Assembly (NCBI GenBank): GCA_003165595.1
Contig: PLWQ01000010.1
Location: forward strand, 1 to 64,000
Source of the DNA: Fibrobacterota bacterium
GTDB taxonomy: Bacteria; Fibrobacterota; Chitinivibrionia; Chitinivibrionales; FEN-1185
Length of the DNA: 64,000 nucleotides
Direction of reading: 5' to 3'
The notes under the pieces are model-generated. The model was not told where the DNA came from and made no database searches. It saw only the letters and a program-made list of their open reading frames with translations. Position numbers and translations under genes: made by a program. Shown here in pieces: positions 43,702 through 52,381 of this stretch. The stretch's first letter is position 1. The number at the start of each line of letters is the position of its first letter.

Positions 43702-44271
43702 CTACTCAGCCCGGCTCAAGGGTTTCTCGGTATTTTCCAGCACGGAAAACTCATCCCGCCTGTTCTTTGCATGGCAGGCTTCGTCGGTGCATCCCGTTAT
43801 CGCGAGGCGCTCCTTGCCATACGATGTCACTTCGATGCGGCTTGCCGGGACGCCGTCGTTCACGAGAAAATCCTTTGCACTCTGTGCGCGCCTCTGTCCA
43901 AGGCCGATGTTATATTCGCTTGAACCCCGTTCATCGCAGTTTCCCGCGACCATGATCCTAAGAACAGGGTGGTCGTTCATGAACTTGCCGATTGTCGTCA
44001 GCCTGGTTTCGCCTTCCGGCTTGACGGTTGATTTGTTGAAATCAAAGTAGATGTTCTGCAACGCCTCCTTTGCCTGTTGCGCCATTTCTCCCTGAAGCTG
44101 GGCCTCTTTGAACGTCGATGAATCGTAGGGAGCGGGCGGGGAAACCGGTTTCTCCGCAACTGCCGGATGCTCCACACTCAGTTTCGTGATTTTCTTTGAG
44201 CACGACACCGCAGTCAGCGAAAGTACCGCGGTACCTGCAAGGACTACCGAAACGAGAAGATGTTTGCGCAT
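43702..44271 (-). CDS. pal: Pal-type peptidoglycan-associated lipoprotein
   Basis: 189 residues, RBS AAGGAGGAGCGT. Lipobox LTAVSC (Cys24). The OmpA-C domain (about 70-180) carries the full Pal signature: YFDFNKSTVKPEGETRL, VAGNCDERGSSEYNIGLGQR and RAQSAKDFLV. NRRDEFSV near the end is typical too. It anchors the outer membrane to peptidoglycan non-covalently. No TolB, TolA, TolQ or TolR lies nearby, so this copy belongs to the local sigma-54-type operon rather than a tol-pal cluster. It follows the receiver gene by 14 bp. A Cys pair (CTDEACHAKNR) is shared by all three Pal paralogues here. Confidence 0.88.
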   Translation of the reverse strand: MRKHLLVSVVLAGTAVLSLTAVSCSKKITKLSVEHPAVAEKPVSPPAPYDSSTFKEAQLQGEMAQQAKEALQNIYFDFNKSTVKPEGETRLTTIGKFMNDHPVLRIMVAGNCDERGSSEYNIGLGQRRAQSAKDFLVNDGVPASRIEVTSYGKERLAITGCTDEACHAKNRRDEFSVLENTEKPLSRAE

Positions 44272-44285
44272 ACGCTCCTCCTTGG

Positions 44286-44759
44286 TTAGGTATGTATAGA
44301 GTTCTTGCTTGCCGATGGTTTTGCGGTATGAGAACTACCCACTTCATTGTCCGCTCCAGGCGTGCCTGCGGAGTAGTCGTTGGTTGTTAGGGCCAGGGAA
44401 ACGGCGGCAACCAGCTCCCGTATGTTGAATGGCTTATCAAGGCAAAACAGGCTGCCGCGGTCTTTGAGTTCCTGCTGCAGCTCTTTGGACCCATATGCGG
44501 TGATCATGCCGAACGGAACCGTGACGCCTTCGGCTTTGACATGATCGATCAATTCGATGCCGGAAATGACAGGCAGATGGTGGTCGGTAATGACGAGATC
44601 GAACTGCTCTTTCATCTCGTGTGCGGTAACGATCTTCGCAAACGCATCCGCCCCGTTATCAACCGCGACAACAGTGTAGCCGTTTATCCGCAGCGTCAGA
44701 TCAATTGATTTCAGGAGGTCGCGTTCATCGTCGACTATGAGGATTCTTTTTGGTTTCAT
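44286..44759 (-). CDS. Stand-alone response-regulator receiver protein
   Basis: 157 residues. Receiver domain with acidic pair DDE (10-12), phosphorylation Asp at about 59 in DLVITDHHLPVISG, Thr in GMITAYGS and Lys in FCLDKPFN. The C-terminal 35 residues are polar and carry no output domain. It is first in the operon with two Pal lipoproteins and a binding protein, downstream of a predicted sigma-54 promoter. A phospho-sink or phosphorelay role with the adjacent kinase is plausible. Confidence 0.88.
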   Translation of the reverse strand: MKPKRILIVDDERDLLKSIDLTLRINGYTVVAVDNGADAFAKIVTAHEMKEQFDLVITDHHLPVISGIELIDHVKAEGVTVPFGMITAYGSKELQQELKDRGSLFCLDKPFNIRELVAAVSLALTTNDYSAGTPGADNEVGSSHTAKPSASKNSIHT

Positions 44760-44815
44760 GATGCTATGCCTTGATCATTGTCGCTCGAACTTCCATCATC
44801 CGGTCCATATCTCAA

Positions 44816-44831
44816 AACAAGAATTGTGCCA
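44816..44831 (-). promoter_or_regulatory. Predicted sigma-54 promoter of receiver-Pal operon
   Basis: Minus strand TGGCAC-AATTC-TTGTT. The -24 element is perfect and spacing is right; the -12 element has TTGT where TTGC is expected. It lies about 57 bp upstream of the receiver ATG at 44759, with two palindromes 80-155 bp further upstream. Confidence 0.65.
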
Positions 44832-44908
44832 ACGTTTCAAAGTGGAGCTAACCTCCAACGCCACTTGCAGTTACAGGTGGCCGGCGTAATTCCTCATTGT
44901 CAAATGGA

Positions 44909-44922
44909 GGGACAATTGTCGC
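44909..44922. promoter_or_regulatory. Candidate activator-binding dyad (proximal)
   Basis: GGGACAATTGTCGC, with core GACAATTGTC perfectly symmetrical. It is about 80 bp upstream of the predicted sigma-54 promoter, the usual distance for enhancer-type sites. Confidence 0.55.
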
Positions 44923-44970
44923 TCTTGGACAAAGCTGTAGAGGTAATCATAGCTGGGGGTGTGGTAGTTT

Positions 44971-44988
44971 GCGGGACAAATGTCCCGC
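44971..44988. promoter_or_regulatory. Candidate activator-binding dyad (distal, perfect palindrome)
   Basis: GCGGGACAAATGTCCCGC: 8-bp arms around AA. Its minus-strand core GGGACATTTGTCCC recurs with one change at 49936-49949 and 59675-59688, both next to predicted sigma-54 promoters. Confidence 0.65.
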
Positions 44989-45067
44989 TCACAGCAGTTT
45001 CCCTGGAGGCAGAGCAGGGTAGGAATCGTAGAGGCCGGGACGTGAGCCGAAATCCGCAGTTAGGTTC

Positions 45068-46522
45068 CTATGAAGGCGGTTGGGCGTCATCGGAAGGGGA
45101 GTCGAACTGACGTCCTCGCACAAGCCGCTTATTGAGAGCCGAACGGGTCATGCCGAGCAATTGCGCGGCAAGCGTCTGATTGCCGCTTGACCGGCGCAGG
45201 GCTTCGTCGATGAGCATCTGCTCCGCGTCCTTGAGGGCCGGCAGACACTGCCAGCGCGGAAGGTTATCTTTTGTGAACTGTTCCGCCGCCGAAGAGTCCG
45301 GGCCCGGCGATACCGGGGTCTTGTCGAGCCGATCCTTTACATAGGATACCGAAACGGCTCCGGCCCGGTCCCTGCTTAGCGCGTCAAACACCAGGTTCTT
45401 CAGCTCACGGATGTTTCCCGGGAAGCTGTAGGTCGAAAGAACTTCGTACAGTTCGGGCGGAGGAGCCACAGGATCGGTCCTGCCCAGATCACGGGTTGTC
45501 TGTTCGTAGAAGGTGTCAATAAGCAGGGGAATATCTTCCTTTCGGTCACGCAACGGCGGAATGTCGATTTGGTGACTCTGCAGCCGGAAGTACAGATCGT
45601 TTCTGAAAACGCCTTCCTTGCGCAATGCCTGCATGTCCTTGTTCGTCGCCACGATCACCCGGGCGCTGGACGTTCGCACCGAATCCGACCCGACCGGGTA
45701 ATACGTTCTGTCTTCAAGAAGGCGCAGCAGTTTCACCTGCGACTCACGCGCCAGGTCTCCTATTTCGTCAAGAAACAGGGTGCCGCCGGAAGCCTTGGCA
45801 ACGAGTCCGTCGCGGTGCGCAGCCGCGCCTGTGAACGCGCCCTTTTCATGACCGAACAGGGTGTCGCTTATCATCGCGTCATCGAGCCCGGCGATGTTGA
45901 CGGAGACATATTCGCCACCGCGGCCGCTCGCATCATGAATGATCCGGGCGATCATTTCCTTGCCGACTCCGGTCTCGCCGGTAATGAGCACCGGCATGGG
46001 CGTTTGGGCGATGGCCTCGACATATTGGAAAATTGCGGACATCTTCCTGTTCCGTGTGACGATGCGCTCGAACAACTCGGGCCGCTTGAGCCTATCGTCG
46101 AGCAGATACCGAGTGAGCCTGCTGTTCTCGTTTCGGATCTCGACAAAGTCCATCGCCCGGCGCACGCTTGTAACAAGCCTGTCCTTTTCCACCGGTTTTA
46201 CCAGGTAATCGAAAGCACCCGACCGCATGCATTCCACCGCGGTTTCCACGCTGTTGATCGCGGTGAGCATGATCACCGGCGATTCGGGAAAACCCTTCAC
46301 GATTTCCGGAAGCAATGCAGTGCCCGGCGTGCCCGGCATCATCACGTCGAGGAGCACCAGCGCAAACCGCTGTTGTACCATAAGCGAGAGAACCTCTTGG
46401 CTCCGCGAGCAGGTGGAAACCTCAAAGCCCGCAACGCGCAGGGTGATGCTCGCGCTCTTTAGGAAATTGATTTCGTCATCAACCAGCAGTATGGGCAGTG
46501 GGGGAGCAATGTGAGTTTCCAT
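45068..46522 (-). CDS. NtrC-family sigma-54-dependent response regulator
   Basis: 484 residues from the ATG at 46522, 26 bp after the kinase stop. Receiver domain (about 1-120): VDDE acidic pocket, Asp in LVLLDVMMPGTPG, Lys in YLVKPVEKD. AAA+ domain (about 165-400): Walker A GETGVGKE, the sigma-54 contact loop GAFTGA, Walker B GGTLFLDEIG, sensor FPGNIRELKN. The C-terminal Fis-type HTH (RRSSGNQTLAAQLLGMTRSA) binds DNA. When phosphorylated it should activate sigma-54 promoters. It is the obvious candidate for binding the GGGACAWWTGTCCC dyads found beside neighbouring predicted sigma-54 promoters. Confidence 0.93.
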   Translation of the reverse strand: METHIAPPLPILLVDDEINFLKSASITLRVAGFEVSTCSRSQEVLSLMVQQRFALVLLDVMMPGTPGTALLPEIVKGFPESPVIMLTAINSVETAVECMRSGAFDYLVKPVEKDRLVTSVRRAMDFVEIRNENSRLTRYLLDDRLKRPELFERIVTRNRKMSAIFQYVEAIAQTPMPVLITGETGVGKEMIARIIHDASGRGGEYVSVNIAGLDDAMISDTLFGHEKGAFTGAAAHRDGLVAKASGGTLFLDEIGDLARESQVKLLRLLEDRTYYPVGSDSVRTSSARVIVATNKDMQALRKEGVFRNDLYFRLQSHQIDIPPLRDRKEDIPLLIDTFYEQTTRDLGRTDPVAPPPELYEVLSTYSFPGNIRELKNLVFDALSRDRAGAVSVSYVKDRLDKTPVSPGPDSSAAEQFTKDNLPRWQCLPALKDAEQMLIDEALRRSSGNQTLAAQLLGMTRSALNKRLVRGRQFDSPSDDAQPPS

Positions 46523-46547
46523 GATTATAAAATACTTCCGCTGCGCC

Positions 46548-48566
46548 TCAAGATACAGGAAGCAACATGGTGACGCAGGTGCCCTTGCCGGCCGCCGATT
46601 CGACAACAAGCTCGCCGCGGTGGTCCTTTATTATGCTGTACGATATTGCAAGCCCGAGGCCCGTGCCGCCCTTGTCTCTCTTGGTGGTGAAGAAGGGGTC
46701 CATTATATATTTCAAATTCTCCGGCTTGATGCCCGGTCCCTGGTCTCGTATGGCCACCGAGACTTTGTTGGTTTCCTGCAGCAACGATATGGTCACGGTT
46801 ATAGGCTTGGCGGCATCCTCGTTAGCTTCGCAAGCGTTTTCGATGAGATTGATGACGACCTGTTCGAGACGCTGGAAATTGCCCTTTACTTCGGGGACTC
46901 TTTCTTCTTGAATCACCTCGAAATGGCTTGTTGATTTTTTGATGAGGCTGCCGATAATCACCAAGGCGGCCTCGACAACGCGCCCCATGTCAACGAGCTG
47001 GTTCGGGTCGCCGGGTTCTTTGCGGGCAAAATCCTTGAGGCTCTGAACGATTTTCTTGATGCGCTGCGCTCCGTCGGTGATGCCGCTCAAAAGACTTGGA
47101 AGCTCCTCACGCATTTCCTTGTAGGAAAGTCCGGCCAGTTTGTACCCCGGATCTTGCCGGTAATGTTCGTCGAGTACCGGCCAGATATCCTTCCACATGT
47201 CCGTGAGATTCTCGCCGTTGAGGATGATGAAGTTGTTCGGATTGTTGATTTCGTGAGCTATGCCGGATACCAGAATTCCCAGGGTCGCCATCTTGTCGGT
47301 CTGGATCAGCGTGCGCTGCTGAGTCTGCGCAAGCTCCTCAGCCCTCTTTCGGGCGGTAATATCACTGCCCACACATAGAATTTCCTTTAATACCCCTGCC
47401 TCGTCGTAGATCGGCCTGATGGCCCACGCTACCCATTTCCTCTGGCCGTTCTTTGTAATCACTTCCTCTTCGTAGTAGAGGCCTCTTTCCGGTGAGCTGA
47501 GAGCCTCCTGTAGGACTGTGTGCGCCAGGAGATTCGCTGCGCCCACGGGCGTGGCGATGATGTCGGAGATAGTCTTGTCCCGTATTTCCTCGAATGCATA
47601 CCCGAACAGACGCTGCGCGTATTCGTTGAAGAAAAGCACGTTGCCCTTTTTGTCAATACGTATGATGGCGCTGTTGGCATTTTCGACGAGCTCCTGGTAT
47701 TTGCGACCGTTTGCCTCCAGCTTCTTCATGGCGGATTCGATGTGGCCGAGCATAAGATTGAAACTGCGGGCAAGCCTGCCGATTTCGTCGCGCGATGTAA
47801 TGCCGATTCGTTCGGAGTATCCCTTTCGCTCTGAAGTTATCTCCTCCGTCAGCGCGGCAAACCTATTGATGGGGCTGGTGATCATGCCGGTAAAAATGAC
47901 GATGGCTATCATGCAGAGAACCATGACGACGGCGGCAAAAATAATCCGTTCGCGGATGATGGCCGCGATTTCGCCCTTGGTCTGGGCTACGCGTTTGTTT
48001 ATGATCGCTTCAATATCGTCGGTATACCGCGCCGAGGCAACTGTCCATCCCCGCGGCCCGTACAGTTTGGCGTAGCAGAGCATCGGAAACAGCGAATCGG
48101 ATAACCCTGTTTGGTCTAGCCTCGGCCAATCGGGCTGGGAATATCCCTCTCCATTACCGCGCACCATGACGTTGACGGACTCAACGAGAGAAAGCACTTT
48201 GAGCCTTTGGGTGTCGGCTAGGTTTCCGACATACGGATGGATGAGGAGTTCGGGCGGCGTGCACGTGTCGGCAATCCAGAAATAGCCCCTGCCGTTGTCG
48301 TAGGTGACGTTCTTTATGCTCTCCAGCCTGGCTATCAGTTCTTTCCTTGTTATGGATCGCTGGCTCTGGGCGCTGATAAGCGAATAAACGAAATTGACCT
48401 GCTCCCTGATCACATTCTTGATGCGCGCGGTTTCAAACGTCCGGATTTCCGCAATGTTCTTCTCTCCTCGTTTGTAGGTTTGTTGCAGCGAAATCCATAG
48501 AATCGCAACGGCCGCCAGGAATACGAAGAGGAGAGTAAGTAGAGGAAGCTTGATGCGAAGACTCAT
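46548..48566 (-). CDS. Sensor histidine kinase (Cache-HAMP-PAS-HisKA-HATPase)
   Basis: 672 residues from the ATG at 48566; an upstream TTG (48605) lacks an RBS. Transmembrane helix 1 (LPLLTLLFVFLAAVAILWI) precedes a periplasmic single Cache domain (about 35-200: YFWIADTCTPPELLIHPYVG, PRGWTVASARY), then helix 2 (IIFAAVVMVLCMIAIVIFTG). HAMP (about 230-285), PAS (about 295-405: ANSAIIRIDKKGNVLFFNEY), HisKA-like LVSGIAHEINNPNNFIILN with the phospho-His, and HATPase motifs (NLIENACEA; DQGPGI; GTGLGLA) follow. It should phosphorylate the NtrC-type regulator encoded next. The Cache domain suggests a small-molecule signal in the periplasm. Confidence 0.92.
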   Translation of the reverse strand: MSLRIKLPLLTLLFVFLAAVAILWISLQQTYKRGEKNIAEIRTFETARIKNVIREQVNFVYSLISAQSQRSITRKELIARLESIKNVTYDNGRGYFWIADTCTPPELLIHPYVGNLADTQRLKVLSLVESVNVMVRGNGEGYSQPDWPRLDQTGLSDSLFPMLCYAKLYGPRGWTVASARYTDDIEAIINKRVAQTKGEIAAIIRERIIFAAVVMVLCMIAIVIFTGMITSPINRFAALTEEITSERKGYSERIGITSRDEIGRLARSFNLMLGHIESAMKKLEANGRKYQELVENANSAIIRIDKKGNVLFFNEYAQRLFGYAFEEIRDKTISDIIATPVGAANLLAHTVLQEALSSPERGLYYEEEVITKNGQRKWVAWAIRPIYDEAGVLKEILCVGSDITARKRAEELAQTQQRTLIQTDKMATLGILVSGIAHEINNPNNFIILNGENLTDMWKDIWPVLDEHYRQDPGYKLAGLSYKEMREELPSLLSGITDGAQRIKKIVQSLKDFARKEPGDPNQLVDMGRVVEAALVIIGSLIKKSTSHFEVIQEERVPEVKGNFQRLEQVVINLIENACEANEDAAKPITVTISLLQETNKVSVAIRDQGPGIKPENLKYIMDPFFTTKRDKGGTGLGLAISYSIIKDHRGELVVESAAGKGTCVTMLLPVS

Positions 48567-48933
48567 AGATACCGCTCTGGTTCCTTCCGTGCGAGGTGAA
48601 GACAATAGGTAGAGTCCTCCGCACGGTCGATCTTGTTCGACATGCTTCCCTTGATTGGAGCGGAGCCCCCAACATTATTAGACCTGCGGAATTGTAGCTT
48701 GGTCACCAGTGTGTACGGCTCTGCGGTGAGGTGAAATGATTTCGATTCCTGCGTCCCAAAACCTGTCTCAAATGTCTTGGCCCAACAGCAAATTTCTTCG
48801 CTCGTCAAAAGGCGGCATAACGGCCGCCTTCTGACCCAGAAGAAATATAAATTCCATCATCGCTCTTTGGACAAAGCGCGTAGGTTTTCGGTGCGCATGC
48901 AAAACAACTCTTATGCGTTTTCCCAAGAAGGCG
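48567..48933. other. Intergenic region between LRR gene and kinase
   Basis: 367 bp with no convincing gene. It contains the LRR gene's terminator. I found no -24/-12 element or GGGACA dyad here, so the kinase-regulator pair probably uses an ordinary promoter. Confidence 0.5.
48806..48830 (-). terminator. Terminator after the LRR gene
   Basis: Minus strand: AAGGCGGC, loop CGTTAT, GCCGCCTT, then TTGA. The 8-bp GC-rich stem with a short T run lies about 105 bp after the LRR stop. Confidence 0.6.
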
Positions 48934-49665
48934 TCACCGGCAAAACTGTGCCGCGGGATACTGGTCGTTCCATTTCTTGAGCCATGTCCGGATTTCAGGC
49001 GAAACGCTGCACAGGTTGTTAAAACCAAAATCCACATACACCAGATTACCCATTCTCATGATGCATGACGGCAAGGTTTGCAAGCGGTTGCGTTGCAGAT
49101 AGAGTTCGCGCAAACTGTCGAGCTCACAGAAATTTTCTGGAAGCGTGCTGAGTTTGTTTCCCCACAACTGGAGCTTCCTGAGGTTCTTCATCGACATGCA
49201 AACCGCGGGCAATGCTGTAAAGTTGTTGTAGCGCAGATCAAAAACCTCAAGCTTAATAAGGTTCTTCATACTTTCCGGAAGCGTTGCCAACCTATTGTCT
49301 CCAAGCTTCAATACCCTCAGTTCCGTCAATAGCCCGATCTCGGGCGGAAGCTGATTGAGAAAATTCCCCGAAAGAGTGAGCTCTTTGAGGGAGGTGAGTT
49401 TGCCTATGTCCGCCGGAAGGGTTCGGATCAGCGGTTCATCATAGTTTGTGTTCTTGAGATACAGTCCCACGATCCGCCCGCTGTCTATCTTGACTATTTC
49501 GTCGGGGTCTGCGTTTGTGATCTTGTTGGCATTGAGAATGGCGATTACGGCCTGCATGCCCTGCAAATAGAGCCGTTTGTAGGCGGAGTCCGCCTGAGGA
49601 AAAACAAGGGAGGGTACACAACAACAAATCAGGACCACATGAGGAATGATTGAGGATATTCGCAT
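48934..49665 (-). CDS. Exported leucine-rich-repeat protein
   Basis: 243 residues from the ATG at 49665 (AAGGAGG 8 bp upstream). Signal peptide to VFPQA at about 25. Residues about 85-220 hold six LRRs of the 23-residue ribosomal/bacterial type (SLKELTLSGNFLNQLPPEIG, ELRVLKLGDNRLATLPESMK, KLEVFDLRYNNFTALPAVC, NLRKLQLWGNKLSTLPENF, SLRELYLQRNRLQTLPSCI). It binds proteins or glycans outside the cytoplasm. A predicted sigma-54 promoter lies 108 bp upstream, divergent from the lipoprotein-HtrA operon, so it probably belongs to the local regulon. Confidence 0.88.
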   Translation of the reverse strand: MRISSIIPHVVLICCCVPSLVFPQADSAYKRLYLQGMQAVIAILNANKITNADPDEIVKIDSGRIVGLYLKNTNYDEPLIRTLPADIGKLTSLKELTLSGNFLNQLPPEIGLLTELRVLKLGDNRLATLPESMKNLIKLEVFDLRYNNFTALPAVCMSMKNLRKLQLWGNKLSTLPENFCELDSLRELYLQRNRLQTLPSCIMRMGNLVYVDFGFNNLCSVSPEIRTWLKKWNDQYPAAQFCR

Positions 49666-49772
49666 AGAAAGACCTCCTTGGAATATGCGGTGGCGGTTTC
49701 TTGGATACAAAATCTTAGAATGCTTTTTAAGGAACCTCTCAAACTGGATACCCCGCCGGCTGTTTTGCTATG

Positions 49773-49789
49773 ATGCAATGGTCATGCCA
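49773..49789 (-). promoter_or_regulatory. Predicted sigma-54 promoter of the LRR gene
   Basis: Minus strand TGGCAT-GACCA-TTGCAT: both -24 and -12 elements are perfect. The candidate dyad at 49936-49949 is about 150 bp upstream and is shared with the divergent promoter at 50012. Confidence 0.75.
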
Positions 49790-49832
49790 GGCTCTATTGT
49801 TCGCAAACTTAAGTTGGGCAGGCTTCCGATCC

Positions 49833-49903
49833 TACGGCGTGCGCATTGCAGGCTGCTCGCTGTGGCGTGTATTCGGTTGCAATCGCGGTGCTGCGGCGTT
49901 CTT
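49833..49903 (-). repeat. ATTGAAGAACC-family repeat, internally deleted copy
   Basis: Reverse complement of the family: ATTGAAGAACGCCGCAGCAC at the head joins directly to GCGATTGCAACCGAATACAC and CAGCGAGCAGCCTGCAATGC, skipping about 50 bp of the core present at 9537-9659. It lies between the divergent sigma-54-type promoters. Confidence 0.65.
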
Positions 49904-49935
49904 CAATCCTTTGTGAGGCCAATGACGGCATGTGA

Positions 49936-49959
49936 GAGACATTTGTCCCTTGAGGGACA
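49936..49959. promoter_or_regulatory. Shared activator-binding dyad between divergent sigma-54-type promoters
   Basis: GAGACATTTGTCCC (49936-49949) differs by one base from the perfect dyad at 44973-44986, followed by an extra half site GGGACA (49954-49959). It is about 150 bp from the LRR promoter and about 55 bp from the lipoprotein-HtrA promoter. Confidence 0.65.
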
Positions 49960-50011
49960 TGCGGCTACAAAGTCGGAATCGAAAAAGGTCCGCGCACCCT
50001 GTTGAGGGGGC

Positions 50012-50026
50012 TGGCATAGTTGTTGC
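50012..50026 (+). promoter_or_regulatory. Predicted sigma-54 promoter of the lipoprotein-HtrA operon
   Basis: TGGCAT-AGTTG-TTGC: perfect -24 and -12 elements, about 60 bp before the lipoprotein ATG at 50087. Confidence 0.75.
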
Positions 50027-50086
50027 GCTTTGACTGCTTGCGGATATGAAAGCGGTCAACGGTAAAGAGCTAAAAGGAGGCTTGCC

Positions 50087-50791
50087 ATGTTCCATTTCAA
50101 ATTCGTCTCTCCAGCCGCGCTTCTCGTTTGTCTCGTGGTCTTCTCGGCTTGTCCTGCCGAACAGAAATCGCCCGCGGCACAGTCCAGTGGCAAGGCCAAC
50201 GCGGGCCTTCAGGTTGACGAATCGGATTGGGCGGTCTTTATGGACGCCCCTGCGTACCACTTTGCACTTGCCAGAGAATACCTGCAAAAAGGCGACAAAT
50301 CGAAGGCGGCCGCCGAATTGAAAAGGGGAAATACATTCTTGAATTTTGAAAAGAACCGCATTTCTTTTGCGGAAAAGCAAATCGAGGCGTTATCGAATGG
50401 CATATCATCCGGTAAGGAAAAGGACCTTGCCAAGCTGGATGCCGAGACATCGACGGCGCTCAACATCGTCAACCGCAAGTATGCCATGATTCCGGTTGAA
50501 ATTGACGCGACTTCCGTTTTTGAGGATGCGTACAGGTACCATTTCGACATGGCAAAATCAAAACTGCAGGAAAACGACAGGGCCGGATCCGCTTCCGAAC
50601 TCCGGAGAGTCGCCGCATTCCTGAGGCTTAATGGCGCGTACATGGGCCACGTGGCAAATACCGAAATGGATTCGGCGGAAAATGCTTTAAAGGAAATGGC
50701 ATCAAAAGTAGAATCCGGTACCGTCAAGGACGTAAAAGAGTTGGAACAAGCGTTTGAAAAGGCGGTCTCGGTTGTTTCCAGGAAGAGATAG
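50087..50791 (+). CDS. Lipoprotein with two tandem helical repeats
   Basis: 234 residues, RBS AAAGGAGG. Lipobox VFSAC (Cys22). The mature protein is two diverged copies of one helical unit: about 53-133 (APAYHFALAREYLQKGDKSK ... AELKRGNTFL ... LNIVNRKY) and about 147-232 (AYRYHFDMAKSKLQENDRAG ... SELRRVAAFLRL ... VSVVSRKR). No family recognised. It sits 18 bp before the HtrA gene under a predicted sigma-54 promoter, so an envelope-stress role, perhaps as adaptor or sensor for the protease, is plausible but unproven. Confidence 0.8.
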   Translation: MFHFKFVSPAALLVCLVVFSACPAEQKSPAAQSSGKANAGLQVDESDWAVFMDAPAYHFALAREYLQKGDKSKAAAELKRGNTFLNFEKNRISFAEKQIEALSNGISSGKEKDLAKLDAETSTALNIVNRKYAMIPVEIDATSVFEDAYRYHFDMAKSKLQENDRAGSASELRRVAAFLRLNGAYMGHVANTEMDSAENALKEMASKVESGTVKDVKELEQAFEKAVSVVSRKR

Positions 50792-50809
50792 TGGAAGGAG
50801 GAAAATCCT

Positions 50810-52381
50810 ATGAAACGCGCCTTTTCCCACAGCAGAAGCGCAAGTTTGTTTGTTGTTTGTCTATTGTCCTCCAGTCTCCTTTGTTCTCCGGGCAATTCCC
50901 AAACGCCGGTACCGGCTTCACCGCCGGCGGTGTCCGGTCCGATCGCAAAAGCAATTGGATCGGACAATTTCAAGACCATATTCGCGGATATCGCGGCGAA
51001 GATAACGCCGAGCGTAGTGTCCGTAATTCTTACCAAGATCGACACGGTCGCTTATTCCCAGAATCCGTTCTACAATTTTTTCAACGACAGCTCAATGGAC
51101 AACCCGTTTCAATTCTTTTTTGGCGCGCCACAGCAGCAGCCCCAAAACAAAAGGGGCCCGGGAGTTGAAAAACGCGAATTCCGGCAGCAGGGGCTCGGCT
51201 CGGGAGTTATCGTCTCGGAGGATGGGTACATCCTTACAAACTACCACGTGGTTTCCGGCGCGAGCGAGATCCGGGTGAAACTGTCCGACGATCGCGCGTA
51301 TGAGGCAAAAATTGTCGGCACGGACTCGCTGTCAGATGTCGCGGTTATCAAGATCAAGGAAAAGGTGCACCATCTGCCCGTGGCCGAGCTTGGCGACGCC
51401 TCACAACTGCGGCCCGGAGATTGGGTGCTCGCAATAGGTAATCCTTTCAGCCTCACCTCCACCGTGACGCTGGGAATCGTGTCGGCTCTCGGACGCGAAG
51501 TAGGCAACCCGAACCTGTATCAGAACTACATCCAGACCGACGCGGCAATCAATCCGGGCAATTCAGGCGGTGCGCTTGTCAACATTGACGGAAAGGTGAT
51601 AGGCATCAATGCCATGATCTACACCCAGACCGGCGGATTCATGGGAATCGGATTCGCCATTCCCATTAACATGGCGCAAAAGGTGATGGACGACATAATC
51701 CATAAAGGGAAGGTGACGCGCGGGTGGATCGGCGTTTCTATTCAGAACATCAACGAGGCGACGCGCGAGGCCCTCAACCTCGGGGAACACAAAGGTGTCT
51801 TGGTGAGCGACGTTTACAAGAATCAGCCTGCTTTCGAGGCGGGAATCAAGCGCGGGGACGTCATCATTTCGATAGGCGGAAAGAATGTTGAGAATTCGAA
51901 TCAGCTCCGCAACTCCGTGGCCGACCTCGCGCCGGGCAAGGGCGTGCCGGTGGTTATCATCCGCAACGGCCGGGAACAGACGATAACACTAACGCCGAGG
52001 GAGCGCAATGAGAAGGAAATCGCCGCGCTCAACCGGGGCGAGGCGGGAAAGAACGAGAGTGCCGCCTCCGTAGTGAAGGAACAGCGCCTTGGATTTTCGG
52101 TCGCGAACCTCACCTCGGAACTCAGGAAGAAATACGGAATCGGCGAAAACATACGCGGTGTGGTGATCGAGACCGTGGACCAATTGCTGGCCGACGCCCG
52201 TGCCGGTCTCAAGGAAGGGGACGTCATCGAGCAGGTCAAGGTGAAGAACAGCGACTTCCAGACAGTCGTATCGGTAAATGAATTCGACGCGATCGTCAAG
52301 AGTGTCAAGAAGGACGACTCGGTGATGCTCCTTGTCGCGCGGGGAGAAACCACATTCTTCACTGCGTTCACGCTCAGGTGA
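50810..52381 (+). CDS. Periplasmic serine protease, Do/HtrA (DegP-like)
   Basis: 523 residues, RBS AAGGAGG. Signal peptide to about 30. Trypsin-like domain with the full triad: His146 in LTNYHVV, Asp176 in SLSDVAVI and Ser252 in NPGNSGGALV. Two PDZ domains follow (about 295-390: RGWIGVSIQNI, GVLVSDVYKNQPAFEAGIK then RGDVIIS; and about 425-520: RLGFSVANLT, ARAGLKEGDVIEQV). Loop LA (about 80-118) is Phe/Gln-rich. Degrades or refolds damaged envelope proteins. Cotranscribed with the tandem-repeat lipoprotein under a predicted sigma-54 promoter, which differs from the sigma-E/Cpx control known in enterobacteria. Confidence 0.95.
   Translation: MKRAFSHSRSASLFVVCLLSSSLLCSPGNSQTPVPASPPAVSGPIAKAIGSDNFKTIFADIAAKITPSVVSVILTKIDTVAYSQNPFYNFFNDSSMDNPFQFFFGAPQQQPQNKRGPGVEKREFRQQGLGSGVIVSEDGYILTNYHVVSGASEIRVKLSDDRAYEAKIVGTDSLSDVAVIKIKEKVHHLPVAELGDASQLRPGDWVLAIGNPFSLTSTVTLGIVSALGREVGNPNLYQNYIQTDAAINPGNSGGALVNIDGKVIGINAMIYTQTGGFMGIGFAIPINMAQKVMDDIIHKGKVTRGWIGVSIQNINEATREALNLGEHKGVLVSDVYKNQPAFEAGIKRGDVIISIGGKNVENSNQLRNSVADLAPGKGVPVVIIRNGREQTITLTPRERNEKEIAALNRGEAGKNESAASVVKEQRLGFSVANLTSELRKKYGIGENIRGVVIETVDQLLADARAGLKEGDVIEQVKVKNSDFQTVVSVNEFDAIVKSVKKDDSVMLLVARGETTFFTAFTLR

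Noticed and set aside
48700-48780. Possible GGGACA dyad upstream of the histidine kinase (GTCTCAAATGTC)
   Set aside because: Only about 9 of 14 positions fit, and no -24/-12 element accompanies it.
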